Translations under genes and position numbers: made by a program | NCBI GenBank assembly: GCA_003220855.1 | Contig: QHTP01000230.1 | Location: 1 to 11,626, forward strand | DNA: 11,626 bases | Direction of reading: 5' to 3' | Source: Gemmatimonadota bacterium | Lineage (GTDB): Bacteria; Gemmatimonadota; Gemmatimonadetes; Gemmatimonadales; GWC2-71-9 | Notes under the pieces: model-generated | Told to the model about the DNA's origin: nothing | The model's database searches: none | The model's input: the letters and a program-made list of their open reading frames with translations, nothing else | Shown here: positions 5,501 through 11,626 of the stretch, one piece after another | How positions within the stretch are numbered: the stretch's first letter is position 1 | How the letters are laid out: each line of letters starts with the position of its first letter

Positions 5501-5929
5501 ATGAACCGCAAGGGTTTTACGCTCATCGAGCTGCTGATCGTGGTGGTGATCATCGGCATCTTGGCTGCCATCGCGATCCCGAAGTTCGCCAATACGAAGG
5601 GGAAGGCCTACATCGCCTCGATGAAGTCCGACCTTCGTAACCTGGTCACGGCTGAGGAGGCGTTCTTCGCCGACTCCGTCAAGTACAGCACCAACGTCAC
5701 CAGCAAGGTCGGTGGCGTCGCCTGTACCCCGGTTGCGGGTCAGGTGAGCTGGTGCCCCACGACCGGCAACAACCTCGTCACCCTCAACGTCCCCGGCGGT
5801 GGTTGGGACGCGACGATGACGAACAACAACCTGACCGGTGCCTCGAAGGTGACGTGCTCCATCTTCGTCAACGAGGCGGCTGACCCGGCTGGTATCGCGA
5901 CCTCGGAAGGCGCGCCGGCCTGCAAGTAG
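5501..5929 (+). CDS. pilA: Type IV major pilin, copy 2
   Basis: The 142-residue precursor has the same MNRKG leader, mature N-terminal helix with Glu5, and four cysteines (75, 85, 119, 141) as copy 1. It differs at Ala114, Lys116 and Ala126. The Lys116 change (Leu in copy 1) alters charge just before Cys119, in the region that in type IV pilins often forms the exposed disulfide loop; this placement is inferred, not modelled. Its ribosome site is stronger than that of copy 1: AGGAG at 5490-5494, six bases before ATG 5501. With the better-matched promoter this suggests copy 2 may be the more highly expressed. A GC hairpin follows at 5954-5984, before the sensor kinase gene. Confidence 0.93.
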   Translation: MNRKGFTLIELLIVVVIIGILAAIAIPKFANTKGKAYIASMKSDLRNLVTAEEAFFADSVKYSTNVTSKVGGVACTPVAGQVSWCPTTGNNLVTLNVPGGGWDATMTNNNLTGASKVTCSIFVNEAADPAGIATSEGAPACK

Positions 5930-5953
5930 TTGACGTCGATAGGCAGTAACAGG

Positions 5954-5984
5954 ACGGGCGGCGGGGTTCTCCCCGCCGCCCCGT
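5954..5984 (+). terminator. GC hairpin after pilin copy 2
   Basis: CGGCGGGG (5959-5966) pairs with CCCCGCCG (5971-5978) around a TTCT loop, and the stem extends outward through ACGGG and CCCCGT with one bulged base. It is followed by TCTACAT rather than a T-run. Its position and shape mirror the hairpin after copy 1. Confidence 0.6.
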
Positions 5985-5992
5985 TCTACATC

Positions 5993-6011
5993 AAGCCGCC
6001 GCTTGCGGCTT
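5993..6011 (+). other. Perfect 7-bp hairpin between the pilin terminator and the kinase gene
   Basis: AAGCCGC (5993-5999) and GCGGCTT (6005-6011) are exact reverse complements around a five-base loop. It may add to the pilin terminator or shape the kinase leader. No T-run follows. Confidence 0.4.
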
Positions 6012-6030
6012 CCGACTGGCGGCTGAGTAT
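6003..6030 (+). promoter_or_regulatory. Possible sigma-70-like promoter for the kinase-regulator pair
   Basis: TTGCGG (6003-6008) and GAGTAT (6025-6030) are 16 bases apart. A start about seven bases downstream would fall at the ATG (6038), giving a leaderless mRNA. That would fit the absence of any ribosome site before the ATG (TCCCCCC). The match is weak and overlaps the hairpin at 5993-6011. Confidence 0.22.
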
Positions 6031-6037
6031 TCCCCCC

Positions 6038-7174
6038 ATGCCGGCCAAGCCCGCCCTCCGGACCGAGCTGCTCTTCTACCTCTCCTTCCTCGCCGCCGCC
6101 GCGCTCCTGGTGGGCGTGGCGACGATGCTGGTGGTGAATGTGCTCGCGCCGCAGCGCACCTTCGTCCTGCTGCTGCTCCTGGTCGCCCTCGAGGTGGCGG
6201 TGTTCATCGTATTCGGCCGCCACCTGGTGAACCGGCTGATCCTGTGGCCGCTGGAGCACGTCGTGGCCACGGCGGACGCGGTGGCGGACGGCGACCTGGC
6301 GCGACGCGCTCCCGACGCCGAGACCAGCGATTTCTCCACCCTGGCCGAGCGTCTCAACCGCATGACCGACCACCTGCTCGACGCCCAGGGCCAGCTGGTG
6401 CGCTCGGAGAAGCTCGCGGGCATCGGTCGTCTGGCCGCCGGAATTGCCCACGAAGTGGGGAACCCGCTGGGCGCCCTCGGCACCTACGTCGAGGTGCTGC
6501 GGCGGCGGGGCGCGGACGCCGAGGTGATCGCCGGGGTGACGCGCGAGCTGGAGCGGATCGACCGGATCGTGCGCGGGTTGCTCGACTACGCGCGCCCCCA
6601 CGAAGAGGCGTTGGAGCCGCTCGATCCGGCGGCCGTGGCGCGGGGCGCCTACGGGTTGCTCGAGGCCCAGGGAGCGCTGCGGCCCGCACGCGCGACGCTC
6701 GATCTTGAGCCCGGGATTCCCCACATTCTCGGCCGGGCCCATCTGCTAGAGCAGGCCATCGTCAACCTGGTCTTGAACGCCATGGACGCCGCGCCCGGCG
6801 GCATGGTCATTGTGGGCGCACGTCCCTGGGACTACCAGACCCGGCAGCGCGACCCGAAGCGCGCCACGGACCCGCCGCCCGCGCGCTTCCCCCGCACGGC
6901 GGAGCGCCGCCCGGTGCGGCCGGAGTTCTCCCCCGGCGTGCCGGGTGCGCTGGTGTTCGTGGCTGACTCGGGGCCGGGCGTGCCGCCGGACGACCGCGAC
7001 AAGGTGTTCGACCCGTTCTACACCACCAAGGCGCCCGGCCGGGGGACGGGACTGGGCCTCGCGATCGTGGCCCGTGCCGTGGAAGACATGGGCGGCGTCG
7101 TGTGGGTCGATACGGCGCGCGAAGGCGGCGCCGCGTTCAAGATGTTCTTCCCACGCGCGGACCGACATCGATGA
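6038..7174 (+). CDS. pilS: PilS/NtrB-like membrane sensor histidine kinase
   Basis: The 378-residue protein has two membrane helices (about 11-37 and 41-60) joined by only three or so residues, so there is almost no external sensing domain. A HAMP-like linker follows (about 61-113), then a HisKA domain with GIAHEVGNPLGAL, phospho-acceptor His138. The ATPase domain has its N box at IVNLVLN (241-247), G1 at DSGPG (310-314), an F box FDPFYTT (324-330) and G2 at GRGTGLGL (334-341). A Pro/Arg-rich insert of about 40 residues (261-300) separates the N and G1 boxes. The HEVGNPL H box places it near NtrB, AtoS and PilS. The gene overlaps the activator gene as ATGA. The PilS assignment rests on the pilin neighbours; PilS of Pseudomonas has six membrane segments, so the symbol is tentative. 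Confidence 0.85.
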   Translation: MPAKPALRTELLFYLSFLAAAALLVGVATMLVVNVLAPQRTFVLLLLLVALEVAVFIVFGRHLVNRLILWPLEHVVATADAVADGDLARRAPDAETSDFSTLAERLNRMTDHLLDAQGQLVRSEKLAGIGRLAAGIAHEVGNPLGALGTYVEVLRRRGADAEVIAGVTRELERIDRIVRGLLDYARPHEEALEPLDPAAVARGAYGLLEAQGALRPARATLDLEPGIPHILGRAHLLEQAIVNLVLNAMDAAPGGMVIVGARPWDYQTRQRDPKRATDPPPARFPRTAERRPVRPEFSPGVPGALVFVADSGPGVPPDDRDKVFDPFYTTKAPGRGTGLGLAIVARAVEDMGGVVWVDTAREGGAAFKMFFPRADRHR

Positions 7175-8523
7175 GCCGGGTACTGGTCATCGACGACGAG
7201 CCGGGGCTGCGCCAGTCGCTGGGCCTATTGCTCGGCGACGCGGGCTACGACGTGGTCGCCGAGGGAAGCGGCGCCCGCGCGCTCGAGCGCGCTCGGGCCG
7301 AGCCGTTCGATTTGATCCTGTGCGATGTGCGCATGGCCGACATGGACGGGCTCGCGTTCCTGCGCGCCTACAAGAGCGGCGGCGGCCCCGCGCTCGTGAT
7401 CATGATGAGCGCGTACGGTGGCGAGGAGGCGGCCCTCGCCGCCATGAAGGAAGGGGCATACGACTACGTCGCCAAGCCGTTCCGGCCGGACGAGGTCGTG
7501 CTGACGCTGCGCAAGGCGGAAGAGCGCGAGCGCCTCGGTCACACCATCGCGACACTACGAGCACAGCTCGACAGCAGTCCCGCCGCCCGTGCGCTGATCG
7601 CCGAAAGCCCGGCGATGCGGCAGGCGCTCGACGTCGTGGCACGCGTGGCCGCGCATCGCACGACGGTCCTCATCACGGGCGAGCGCGGCACCGGGAAGGA
7701 GGTCATCGCCCAGGCCATTCACCGGGCGGGCGCGCGGGCGGCGGGCCCCTTCGTCGCGGTGAACTGCGCCGCCATACCGGAGACGCTGCTCGAGTCGGAG
7801 CTGTTCGGCTCCGTAAAGGGTGCCTTCACGGGCGCGTCCGGGGACCGGCCCGGTTTGTTCGAGCAGGCGGACGGCGGCACGCTGCTATTGGACGAGATCG
7901 GCGAGCTGCCGCTGCCCTTGCAGGCGAAGCTGTTGCGCGTCCTTCAGGAGAGTGAGATCCGGCGCGTAGGCGACCAGAAGACCCGGCGCGTCGACGTCCG
8001 GCTGCTGGCTGCTACGGCGAAGGATCTCGCCGCCGAAGCCGGGGCCGGCCGGTTCCGGCACGATCTGTTCGATCGTTTGAACGTGGTGACAATCCACCTG
8101 CCCCGGCTCGCTGAGCGACGCGAGGATATCGTGCCCCTGGCCAGGCACTTCGCCGTCCAGCTGGCGCGCCGGCTGGGGCACGGTCTCGAGCTGAGCGAGG
8201 CAGCCGTCGCATGGCTGCGCGAGCAACCGTGGCCCGGGAACGTGCGGGCGCTGGAGCACGCCATCGAGCGGGCCGCGGTGCTGACCGATAAGGAGATCTT
8301 GGAGCCGACTGATTTTCGGAAGGAGCCTCTCCCCTCTCCCTCTTCCCCCGGCGAGAGGGGAGAGGGGAGTGGGACCCTCCGTGAGGTGGTGGAGGGTGCA
8401 GAGCGCGCGGCGATCGCCGCCGCCTTGCAGGCCGCGGGCGGCAACCGGCGGGCTGCCGCGAAGCGGCTCGGCGTGAGCCTCAGGACGCTGTTCTACAAGA
8501 TGGATCGGTACAGCGTCGATTAG
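7171..8523 (+). CDS. pilR: PilR/NtrC-like sigma-54-dependent response regulator
   Basis: The 450-residue protein has three domains. The receiver (1-120) has the acidic pair Asp8/Asp9, phospho-acceptor Asp52 in LCDVRMADMDG, Ser80 and Lys102. The AAA+ domain (about 145-375) has Walker A GERGTGKE (170-177), the sigma-54-contacting GAFTGA loop (217-222), Walker B GGTLLLDEIGE (235-245), FRHDLFDRLNVV (295-306) and the sensor II motif WPGNVRALEHAIERA (354-368). A Fis-type DNA-binding domain (about 405-450) ends in GGNRRAAAKRLGVSLRTLFY. All residues needed for phosphorylation, ATP hydrolysis and sigma-54 contact are present. The linker 386-400 (PLPSPSSPGERGEGS) is encoded by a palindromic repeat. Likely targets are the two sigma-54 pilin promoters upstream. 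The PilR name is inferred from context; general NtrC function is secure. Confidence 0.92.
   Translation: MSRVLVIDDEPGLRQSLGLLLGDAGYDVVAEGSGARALERARAEPFDLILCDVRMADMDGLAFLRAYKSGGGPALVIMMSAYGGEEAALAAMKEGAYDYVAKPFRPDEVVLTLRKAEERERLGHTIATLRAQLDSSPAARALIAESPAMRQALDVVARVAAHRTTVLITGERGTGKEVIAQAIHRAGARAAGPFVAVNCAAIPETLLESELFGSVKGAFTGASGDRPGLFEQADGGTLLLDEIGELPLPLQAKLLRVLQESEIRRVGDQKTRRVDVRLLAATAKDLAAEAGAGRFRHDLFDRLNVVTIHLPRLAERREDIVPLARHFAVQLARRLGHGLELSEAAVAWLREQPWPGNVRALEHAIERAAVLTDKEILEPTDFRKEPLPSPSSPGERGEGSGTLREVVEGAERAAIAAALQAAGGNRRAAAKRLGVSLRTLFYKMDRYSVD
8329..8369 (+). repeat. CT/GA-rich palindrome inside the regulator coding sequence
   Basis: CTCCCCTCTCCCTCT (8329-8343) pairs over 15 bases with AGAGGGGAGAGGGGAG (8354-8369), with one bulged G at 8360 and a ten-base loop. 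It is read in frame as a Pro/Ser/Gly/Glu linker between the AAA+ and DNA-binding domains. It looks like a REP-type mobile palindrome that landed in a tolerant linker. No second copy lies in the window. Confidence 0.7.
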
Positions 8524-8556
8524 TGCAGTAATCTGCACTTGTGCAGTGACTTGCAG
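8523..8556. repeat. Short inverted and direct repeats after the regulator stop codon
   Basis: GTGCAG (8523-8528) and CTGCAC (8533-8538) form a 6-bp dyad with a four-base centre. GTGCAG returns at 8541-8546 and TGCAG at 8552-8556, so two related 18-base units lie in tandem. This could be an operator for the minor-pilin operon or the stem of a weak terminator. Confidence 0.5.
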
Positions 8557-8570
8557 TACCAACCGCTACA

Positions 8571-8631
8571 TCCCAATTCACATAAAATCAATAAATTCAA
8601 TTGTTTACGGTATGGCACGAGACGTGATAGT
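8571..8631 (+). promoter_or_regulatory. AT-rich promoter region of the minor-pilin operon
   Basis: The stretch 8571-8608 is strikingly AT-rich for this GC-rich window. Two readings are possible. A sigma-70-like pair is TTTACG (8604-8609) and GATAGT (8626-8631), 16 bases apart. A sigma-54-like element has a perfect -24 half, TGGCACG (8613-8619), but GTGAT instead of TTGCA at -12, so the invariant GC is GA. The first seems more likely. Confidence 0.4.
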
Positions 8632-8658
8632 GTATTGGCCGCGGACGGAGGCACGTGC

Positions 8659-9108
8659 ATGAAACGCTCGGGCTTTACGACAATCGAGATGGTCATCGTG
8701 GTGATCCTGATCGGCCTGATCGCGGCGATCGGCTTCCCGAAGATCCGGCAGTCACTCGACAAGGCGAACGTGCGCTCCGCGCGGGCGGCGGTGGGCACGC
8801 TCGCGGCCACGGCGCGGGCCGCCGCGATTCAGCGGGGCTGTCCCGGCGTGATCCACTTCGTCGCAACCAACGCGACCGTGTGGGTGACGACGAGCTGCCC
8901 GACGAAGGTCGACACGGTCTCCGGGGTGCAGCAGCTCGGGACGCGCTTCAAGGTCACGATGGTGTCGACGCGCGACTCGATACGCTACGACCCCCGCGGG
9001 CTCAGCCTGGACAACCTGGCCAGCAACACGGTGATCACGTTGACCGGCAGCGTGGGGTCGAACATCGACTCGACTGTGATCAATCCCCTCGGCAAGGTGG
9101 TGCACTGA
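8659..9108 (+). CDS. FimT/GspH-like minor pilin
   Basis: The 149-residue protein has the class III leader MKRSG followed by FTTIEMVIVVILIGLIAAIG, with Glu5 of the mature form present. The downstream KANVRSARAAVGTLAATARAAA helix and the following beta-rich region fit the FimT/GspH group. Minor pilins of this group sit at the fibre tip and help start pilus assembly. There are two cysteines, one in QRGC and one in TSCPTK. ATG 8659 has GGAGG at 8647-8651, seven bases upstream. The stop overlaps the next ATG as TGATG, so it leads an operon with the PilV-, PilW- and PilX-like genes. FimT, FimU and GspH cannot be told apart from the sequence alone. Confidence 0.85.
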   Translation: MKRSGFTTIEMVIVVILIGLIAAIGFPKIRQSLDKANVRSARAAVGTLAATARAAAIQRGCPGVIHFVATNATVWVTTSCPTKVDTVSGVQQLGTRFKVTMVSTRDSIRYDPRGLSLDNLASNTVITLTGSVGSNIDSTVINPLGKVVH

Positions 9109-9491
9109 TGAAACGCGAACAGGGGTTCACGCTCGTCGAGGTGATCATCGCGATCCTGGTGCTCACGGTCGGACTGCTCGGGCTCGTGACGTCGGCGGCG
9201 CTGGTGACGCGGATGATCGGCCGGGGACAGCACTCGGCCGTAGCCGCGCAGTACGCGCAGCGGCGGCTCGAGATGCTGCGCGTCACGGGGTGCAAGACGC
9301 AGGCGGGGGGCACTGAGGTCCTGATGCGGGGGGGAACGGCGGCCGATTCGCTCTTCTGGCACTTCACGCAGTGGGCCCTGCCCAACCAGACGGCCAAACA
9401 CTGGCAAATCGTGGTGCGGAGCAAGTACCAGACGGCGCTGGGCAAGTGGCGCACTGACAGCACGGAGACGGAGCTCTCATGCCTGTTCTAG
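9108..9491 (+). CDS. pilV: PilV-like minor pilin
   Basis: The 127-residue protein has leader MKREQG and mature N-terminus FTLVEVIIAILVLTVGLLGL, with Glu5 present. The following helix, QYAQRRLEMLRVTGC, is typical of the PilV/GspI group of minor pilins. It starts at ATG 9108 inside the TGA of the FimT-like gene and overlaps the PilW-like gene by 13 bases, so translation is probably coupled. Two G-runs lie in the coding sequence, six bases at 9305-9310 and seven at 9328-9334. GspI/PulI would be the type II secretion equivalent, but the PilW- and PilX-like neighbours favour PilV. Confidence 0.82.
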   Translation: MKREQGFTLVEVIIAILVLTVGLLGLVTSAALVTRMIGRGQHSAVAAQYAQRRLEMLRVTGCKTQAGGTEVLMRGGTAADSLFWHFTQWALPNQTAKHWQIVVRSKYQTALGKWRTDSTETELSCLF

Positions 9492-10414
9492 CACGCCGAG
9501 GGTTCACCCTCATCGAGCTGATGATCGCCCTGGTGTTGTTGGGCATCGTCTCGACCGCCGTGTACAAGATTCTGGTCAACAATCAGCGGCTGTATCTGGC
9601 GCAGACGCAGACGATCGACCTGCAGCAGAACATCCGCGCGGCGGCGGCGATCCTGCCGGCCGAGTTCCGCGAGCTGGACGCGGCGGACGGCGACATCAAG
9701 GCCATGACCGCCACGTCCCTCCGAATTCGCGGCATGCGGCAGCTGTCGTTCGTGTGCGCGACGCCGGTGTTGGGCGGAGGGCTCGGCCAGATCGTCCTGA
9801 CGGTGCGGACCACGCCGATCTACGGCACCCGGCAAACGTTCAAGCAGGGTGATTCGATCCTGGTGTACTGGGAGGGCGACCCGACCACCCGCAATGACGA
9901 CCAGTGGCTGCCGGCGCAGCTGCAGAAGGACGCCGATCCGGGGTTCTGCGCCGACTCGAACGTCGCCGTGAATCCTGCGTTCCTGTTGACCCTGCAGCCG
10001 CAATGGATCAACAACCCGATCCTCAACCGGGCGGGCGCCATCCAGATCGGCGCGCCAGTGCGCGGGTTCGACAAGGTCTCCTACGAGGTGTACCAGGCGC
10101 CCGCGCCGGACAACAACTGGTACCTGGGGCAGCGCAATCCGGCGCAGGGCGGCACGATCCAGCCCATGATCGGCCCGCTGATTGGCGCGAACGGCGTGAC
10201 GTTCAGCTACTACGACAGCGTCGGCGTCGTGACCGCCGATTCGTCGCAGGTGGCGCAGATCCAAGTCGTGCTGCGCGCTCGCACGGCGTCGCCGATCCGC
10301 AGTGGCGGAAACGGCGTGCAAGATTACAAGGTGGATAGTGTCGTCACTTGGGTCGCGCTGCGGAACAACCCGCGGTGCGGACCGGGCTCGCTGCCTCCCA
10401 TCCCGTGCAACTGA
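9479..10414 (+). CDS. pilW: PilW-like minor pilin
   Basis: The 311-residue protein has leader MPVLARRG, cleavage before FTLIELMIALVLLGIVSTAV, and Glu5. A long amphipathic helix follows (NNQRLYLAQTQTIDLQQNIR) and then a large beta-rich region, the size and plan of PilW/GspJ-type minor pilins. Four cysteines lie in FVCATP, GFCADS, RCGPG and the C-terminal PCN. ATG 9479 has GGAG at 9470-9473, five bases upstream, and overlaps the end of the PilV-like gene by 13 bases. PilW-type subunits sit between the tip complex and the main pilin. The family assignment comes from size, N-terminus and gene order. Confidence 0.83.
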   Translation: MPVLARRGFTLIELMIALVLLGIVSTAVYKILVNNQRLYLAQTQTIDLQQNIRAAAAILPAEFRELDAADGDIKAMTATSLRIRGMRQLSFVCATPVLGGGLGQIVLTVRTTPIYGTRQTFKQGDSILVYWEGDPTTRNDDQWLPAQLQKDADPGFCADSNVAVNPAFLLTLQPQWINNPILNRAGAIQIGAPVRGFDKVSYEVYQAPAPDNNWYLGQRNPAQGGTIQPMIGPLIGANGVTFSYYDSVGVVTADSSQVAQIQVVLRARTASPIRSGGNGVQDYKVDSVVTWVALRNNPRCGPGSLPPIPCN

Positions 10415-10449
10415 CGGGCGGGTCACACGTGAACCGCAAGGAGTCGGGT

Positions 10450-11626
10450 ATGAAGCAGGTCCTGAAGAACGAGCGCGGCATGGCGCTCGCCATCGCTATC
10501 GTCGCGCTTGTCGTCGTGGGCGCGCTCATTGCCGGCGCCCTCTTCTCCGGCACCCAGGAGCAGCGCGTGGCCGAGAACGTGCGCCGCAGCCAGGCGTCGT
10601 TCGGCGTGGCCGAGGAAGGGATCTACGACATCATCCGCAACTGGAGCGACCCCACCACCAAGGCGACGTACGCGGGATTGTATCCGTATCCGGCGGTCGC
10701 CCCGTCCAAGAGCACGTGGACGATCCAACAGAAAACGGCGGCGAGCAGGACCGGGAGCTACAACGGCACCATCATGAAGCTGAACGATGAGCTGTACTTG
10801 ATCGACATGACCGGTCAGGACACCATGAGCCTCGCGGGGCGCATCCGCGGCGGCGGGGCCAGTCAACGGATGGGCTTGATCGCGCGCATCCGCCCGCTGG
10901 CGGTCAATATCCAGGCGGCCGTCACGTCCGGAGGCACCAACCTCGTGGCGGGCAACGTCAACATCAACGGCACCGACAGCGTTCCGACCGGCTGGGCGGG
11001 CTGCCCCCCCAAGGACTCGACCAAGGCCGGCATCCGCATGCAGGTGGGCGACAGCATCAGCAAGACCGGGAACGCGAGGATCACGGGGCAACCCCCGGTC
11101 ATCCATGACCCGACGCTCAAGGACAGCAACTTTTCGGTGTATGGCGACGTGACCTACGACCAGCTCGCCGCCATGGCGACTATCACGCTGCCGGGACAGA
11201 ACTTCGCCAACTCGATCGCGCCGGCGGTGACGAACGGCGCGTGCGACTACACGGTGCTGACGAACTGGGGCAGCCCCACGACCCCCGCGGCGCCGTGCGG
11301 AAACTATTTCCCCATCATCCATCTCACGGGCCCTGTTTCGACCATCAATGGCCAGGAAGGCCAGGGCATGCTGCTGGTGGACGGTAGCTTGGACATCCAA
11401 GGCGGGTTCCAGTTCTACGGAATCACGATCGTGCGTGGCTCTGTCAAGACGGCGGGCGGTGGTGGCAGCCCGGCCCACTTCTGGGGCGCCATAATGGTGC
11501 AGGACACCGTGCAGTTCGCCGACACCGTCAACAACTTCTCGGGCGGCGCCACGATGCTCTACTCTAAGTGCGCCATAATCAAGGCGTTAGACAAGACCGG
11601 CACAGGGTCGATGATGCGGTCGCGGG
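10450..11626 (+). CDS. Long PilX-like pilus assembly protein (runs off the window)
   Basis: An open frame of 392 codons begins at ATG 10450 with a strong AAGGAG site (10438-10443) six bases before it, and has no stop before the window end. The in-frame GTG 10429 is a weaker alternative. The N-terminus, ERGMALAIAIVALVVVGALI followed by AENVRRSQASFGVAEEGI, matches the PilX N-terminal pattern: a hydrophobic helix, then RxAxN and an A-F-xx-AE-G motif. Like GspK and PilX it lacks Glu at mature position 5. The rest is much longer than classical PilX: a Gly/Thr/Asn-rich region with repeated short beta-like segments, and near the end GMLLVDGSLDIQGGFQFYG then an HFWGAIMVQD block. This resembles an extended extracellular beta-solenoid, which is an inference. 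The final function and the C-terminus are unknown. Confidence 0.8.
   Translation, partial: MKQVLKNERGMALAIAIVALVVVGALIAGALFSGTQEQRVAENVRRSQASFGVAEEGIYDIIRNWSDPTTKATYAGLYPYPAVAPSKSTWTIQQKTAASRTGSYNGTIMKLNDELYLIDMTGQDTMSLAGRIRGGGASQRMGLIARIRPLAVNIQAAVTSGGTNLVAGNVNINGTDSVPTGWAGCPPKDSTKAGIRMQVGDSISKTGNARITGQPPVIHDPTLKDSNFSVYGDVTYDQLAAMATITLPGQNFANSIAPAVTNGACDYTVLTNWGSPTTPAAPCGNYFPIIHLTGPVSTINGQEGQGMLLVDGSLDIQGGFQFYGITIVRGSVKTAGGGGSPAHFWGAIMVQDTVQFADTVNNFSGGATMLYSKCAIIKALDKTGTGSMMRSR

Larger units (their letters stand above)
4805..5929 (+). repeat. Direct duplication of a pilin gene with near-identical coding units
   Basis: The units 4805-5233 and 5501-5929 are both 429 bases and differ at 8 positions, counting the stop codon. 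Four are silent (codons 49, 111, 112 and the stop) and four change residues 114, 116 and 126. Similarity stops sharply at the ATG upstream, while the downstream hairpins are alike only in general form. Confidence 0.95.

Noticed and set aside
5501..5929. Electrically conductive pilin
   Set aside because: Aromatic residues (F, Y, W) are 9 of 137 in the mature protein, about 6.6%, below densities proposed for conductive pilins, and the conductive-pilin model itself is disputed.
5294..6742. Very long open frame on the minus strand opposite the second pilin and the kinase gene
   Set aside because: It is antisense to genes with clear protein motifs, has low-complexity Arg/Gly/His-rich content, and arises from high-GC codon bias.
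8659..11626. Type II secretion pseudopilin operon (GspH-I-J-K)
   Set aside because: Order and N-termini resemble it, but the linked PilSR-like regulators, the sigma-54 major pilins and the long PilX-like protein favour a type IV pilus. The distinction is not absolute without the rest of the operon.

Overview
The window is a GC-rich, tightly packed stretch of bacterial chromosome with every recognisable gene on the + strand. The pilin sequences, the dense operons and the run of NtrC-type regulators with type IV pilus genes look most like Gemmatimonadota or a neighbouring soil lineage. This is an impression from protein style and base composition, not a database result, and the phylum should be treated as tentative.

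Layout. (1) Positions 2-148 hold the tail of an NtrC/Fis-type response regulator. (2) Positions 135-4563 form a compact run of overlapping genes: a class I SAM methyltransferase, a family 2 glycosyltransferase of the polyprenyl-phosphate-sugar-synthase type, and two tandem TMTC-like (DUF1736-type) multi-membrane GT-C glycosyltransferases. The second TMTC-like gene is split, its C-terminal helical-repeat part lying in another frame from 4273. (3) Positions 4564-5984 hold two type IV pilin genes of 142 codons each that differ at only 8 of 429 bases. Each has its own sigma-54 promoter and its own downstream GC hairpin, while their flanks have diverged. (4) Positions 6038-8523 encode a PilS/NtrB-like membrane histidine kinase and a PilR/NtrC-like sigma-54 activator joined by an ATGA overlap. 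(5) Positions 8524-8658 are an AT-rich control region with short repeats. (6) Positions 8659-11626 encode a minor-pilin operon in the order FimT/GspH-like, PilV-like, PilW-like and a long PilX-like protein that runs off the window end.

How the parts fit. The kinase-regulator pair and the two sigma-54 promoters make a self-contained circuit: sensor, activator, then pilin. The minor pilins would prime assembly of the major pilin fibre. The upstream glycosyltransferases may form a lipid-linked sugar donor (GT2) and protein O-glycosyltransferases (TMTC-like) acting outside the inner membrane. Their position next to the pilins makes pilin or other envelope-protein glycosylation an attractive but unproven idea.

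Points most worth checking are the concerted evolution of the twin pilins, the linkage of a TMTC pair with a DPM-like enzyme, the split second TMTC gene, the dyad elements just upstream of both sigma-54 promoters, and a GA/CT-rich palindrome inserted in frame in the PilR-like linker. The inter-genic stretches are all under 300 bases. No rRNA, tRNA, CRISPR array, insertion sequence or integrase was seen.
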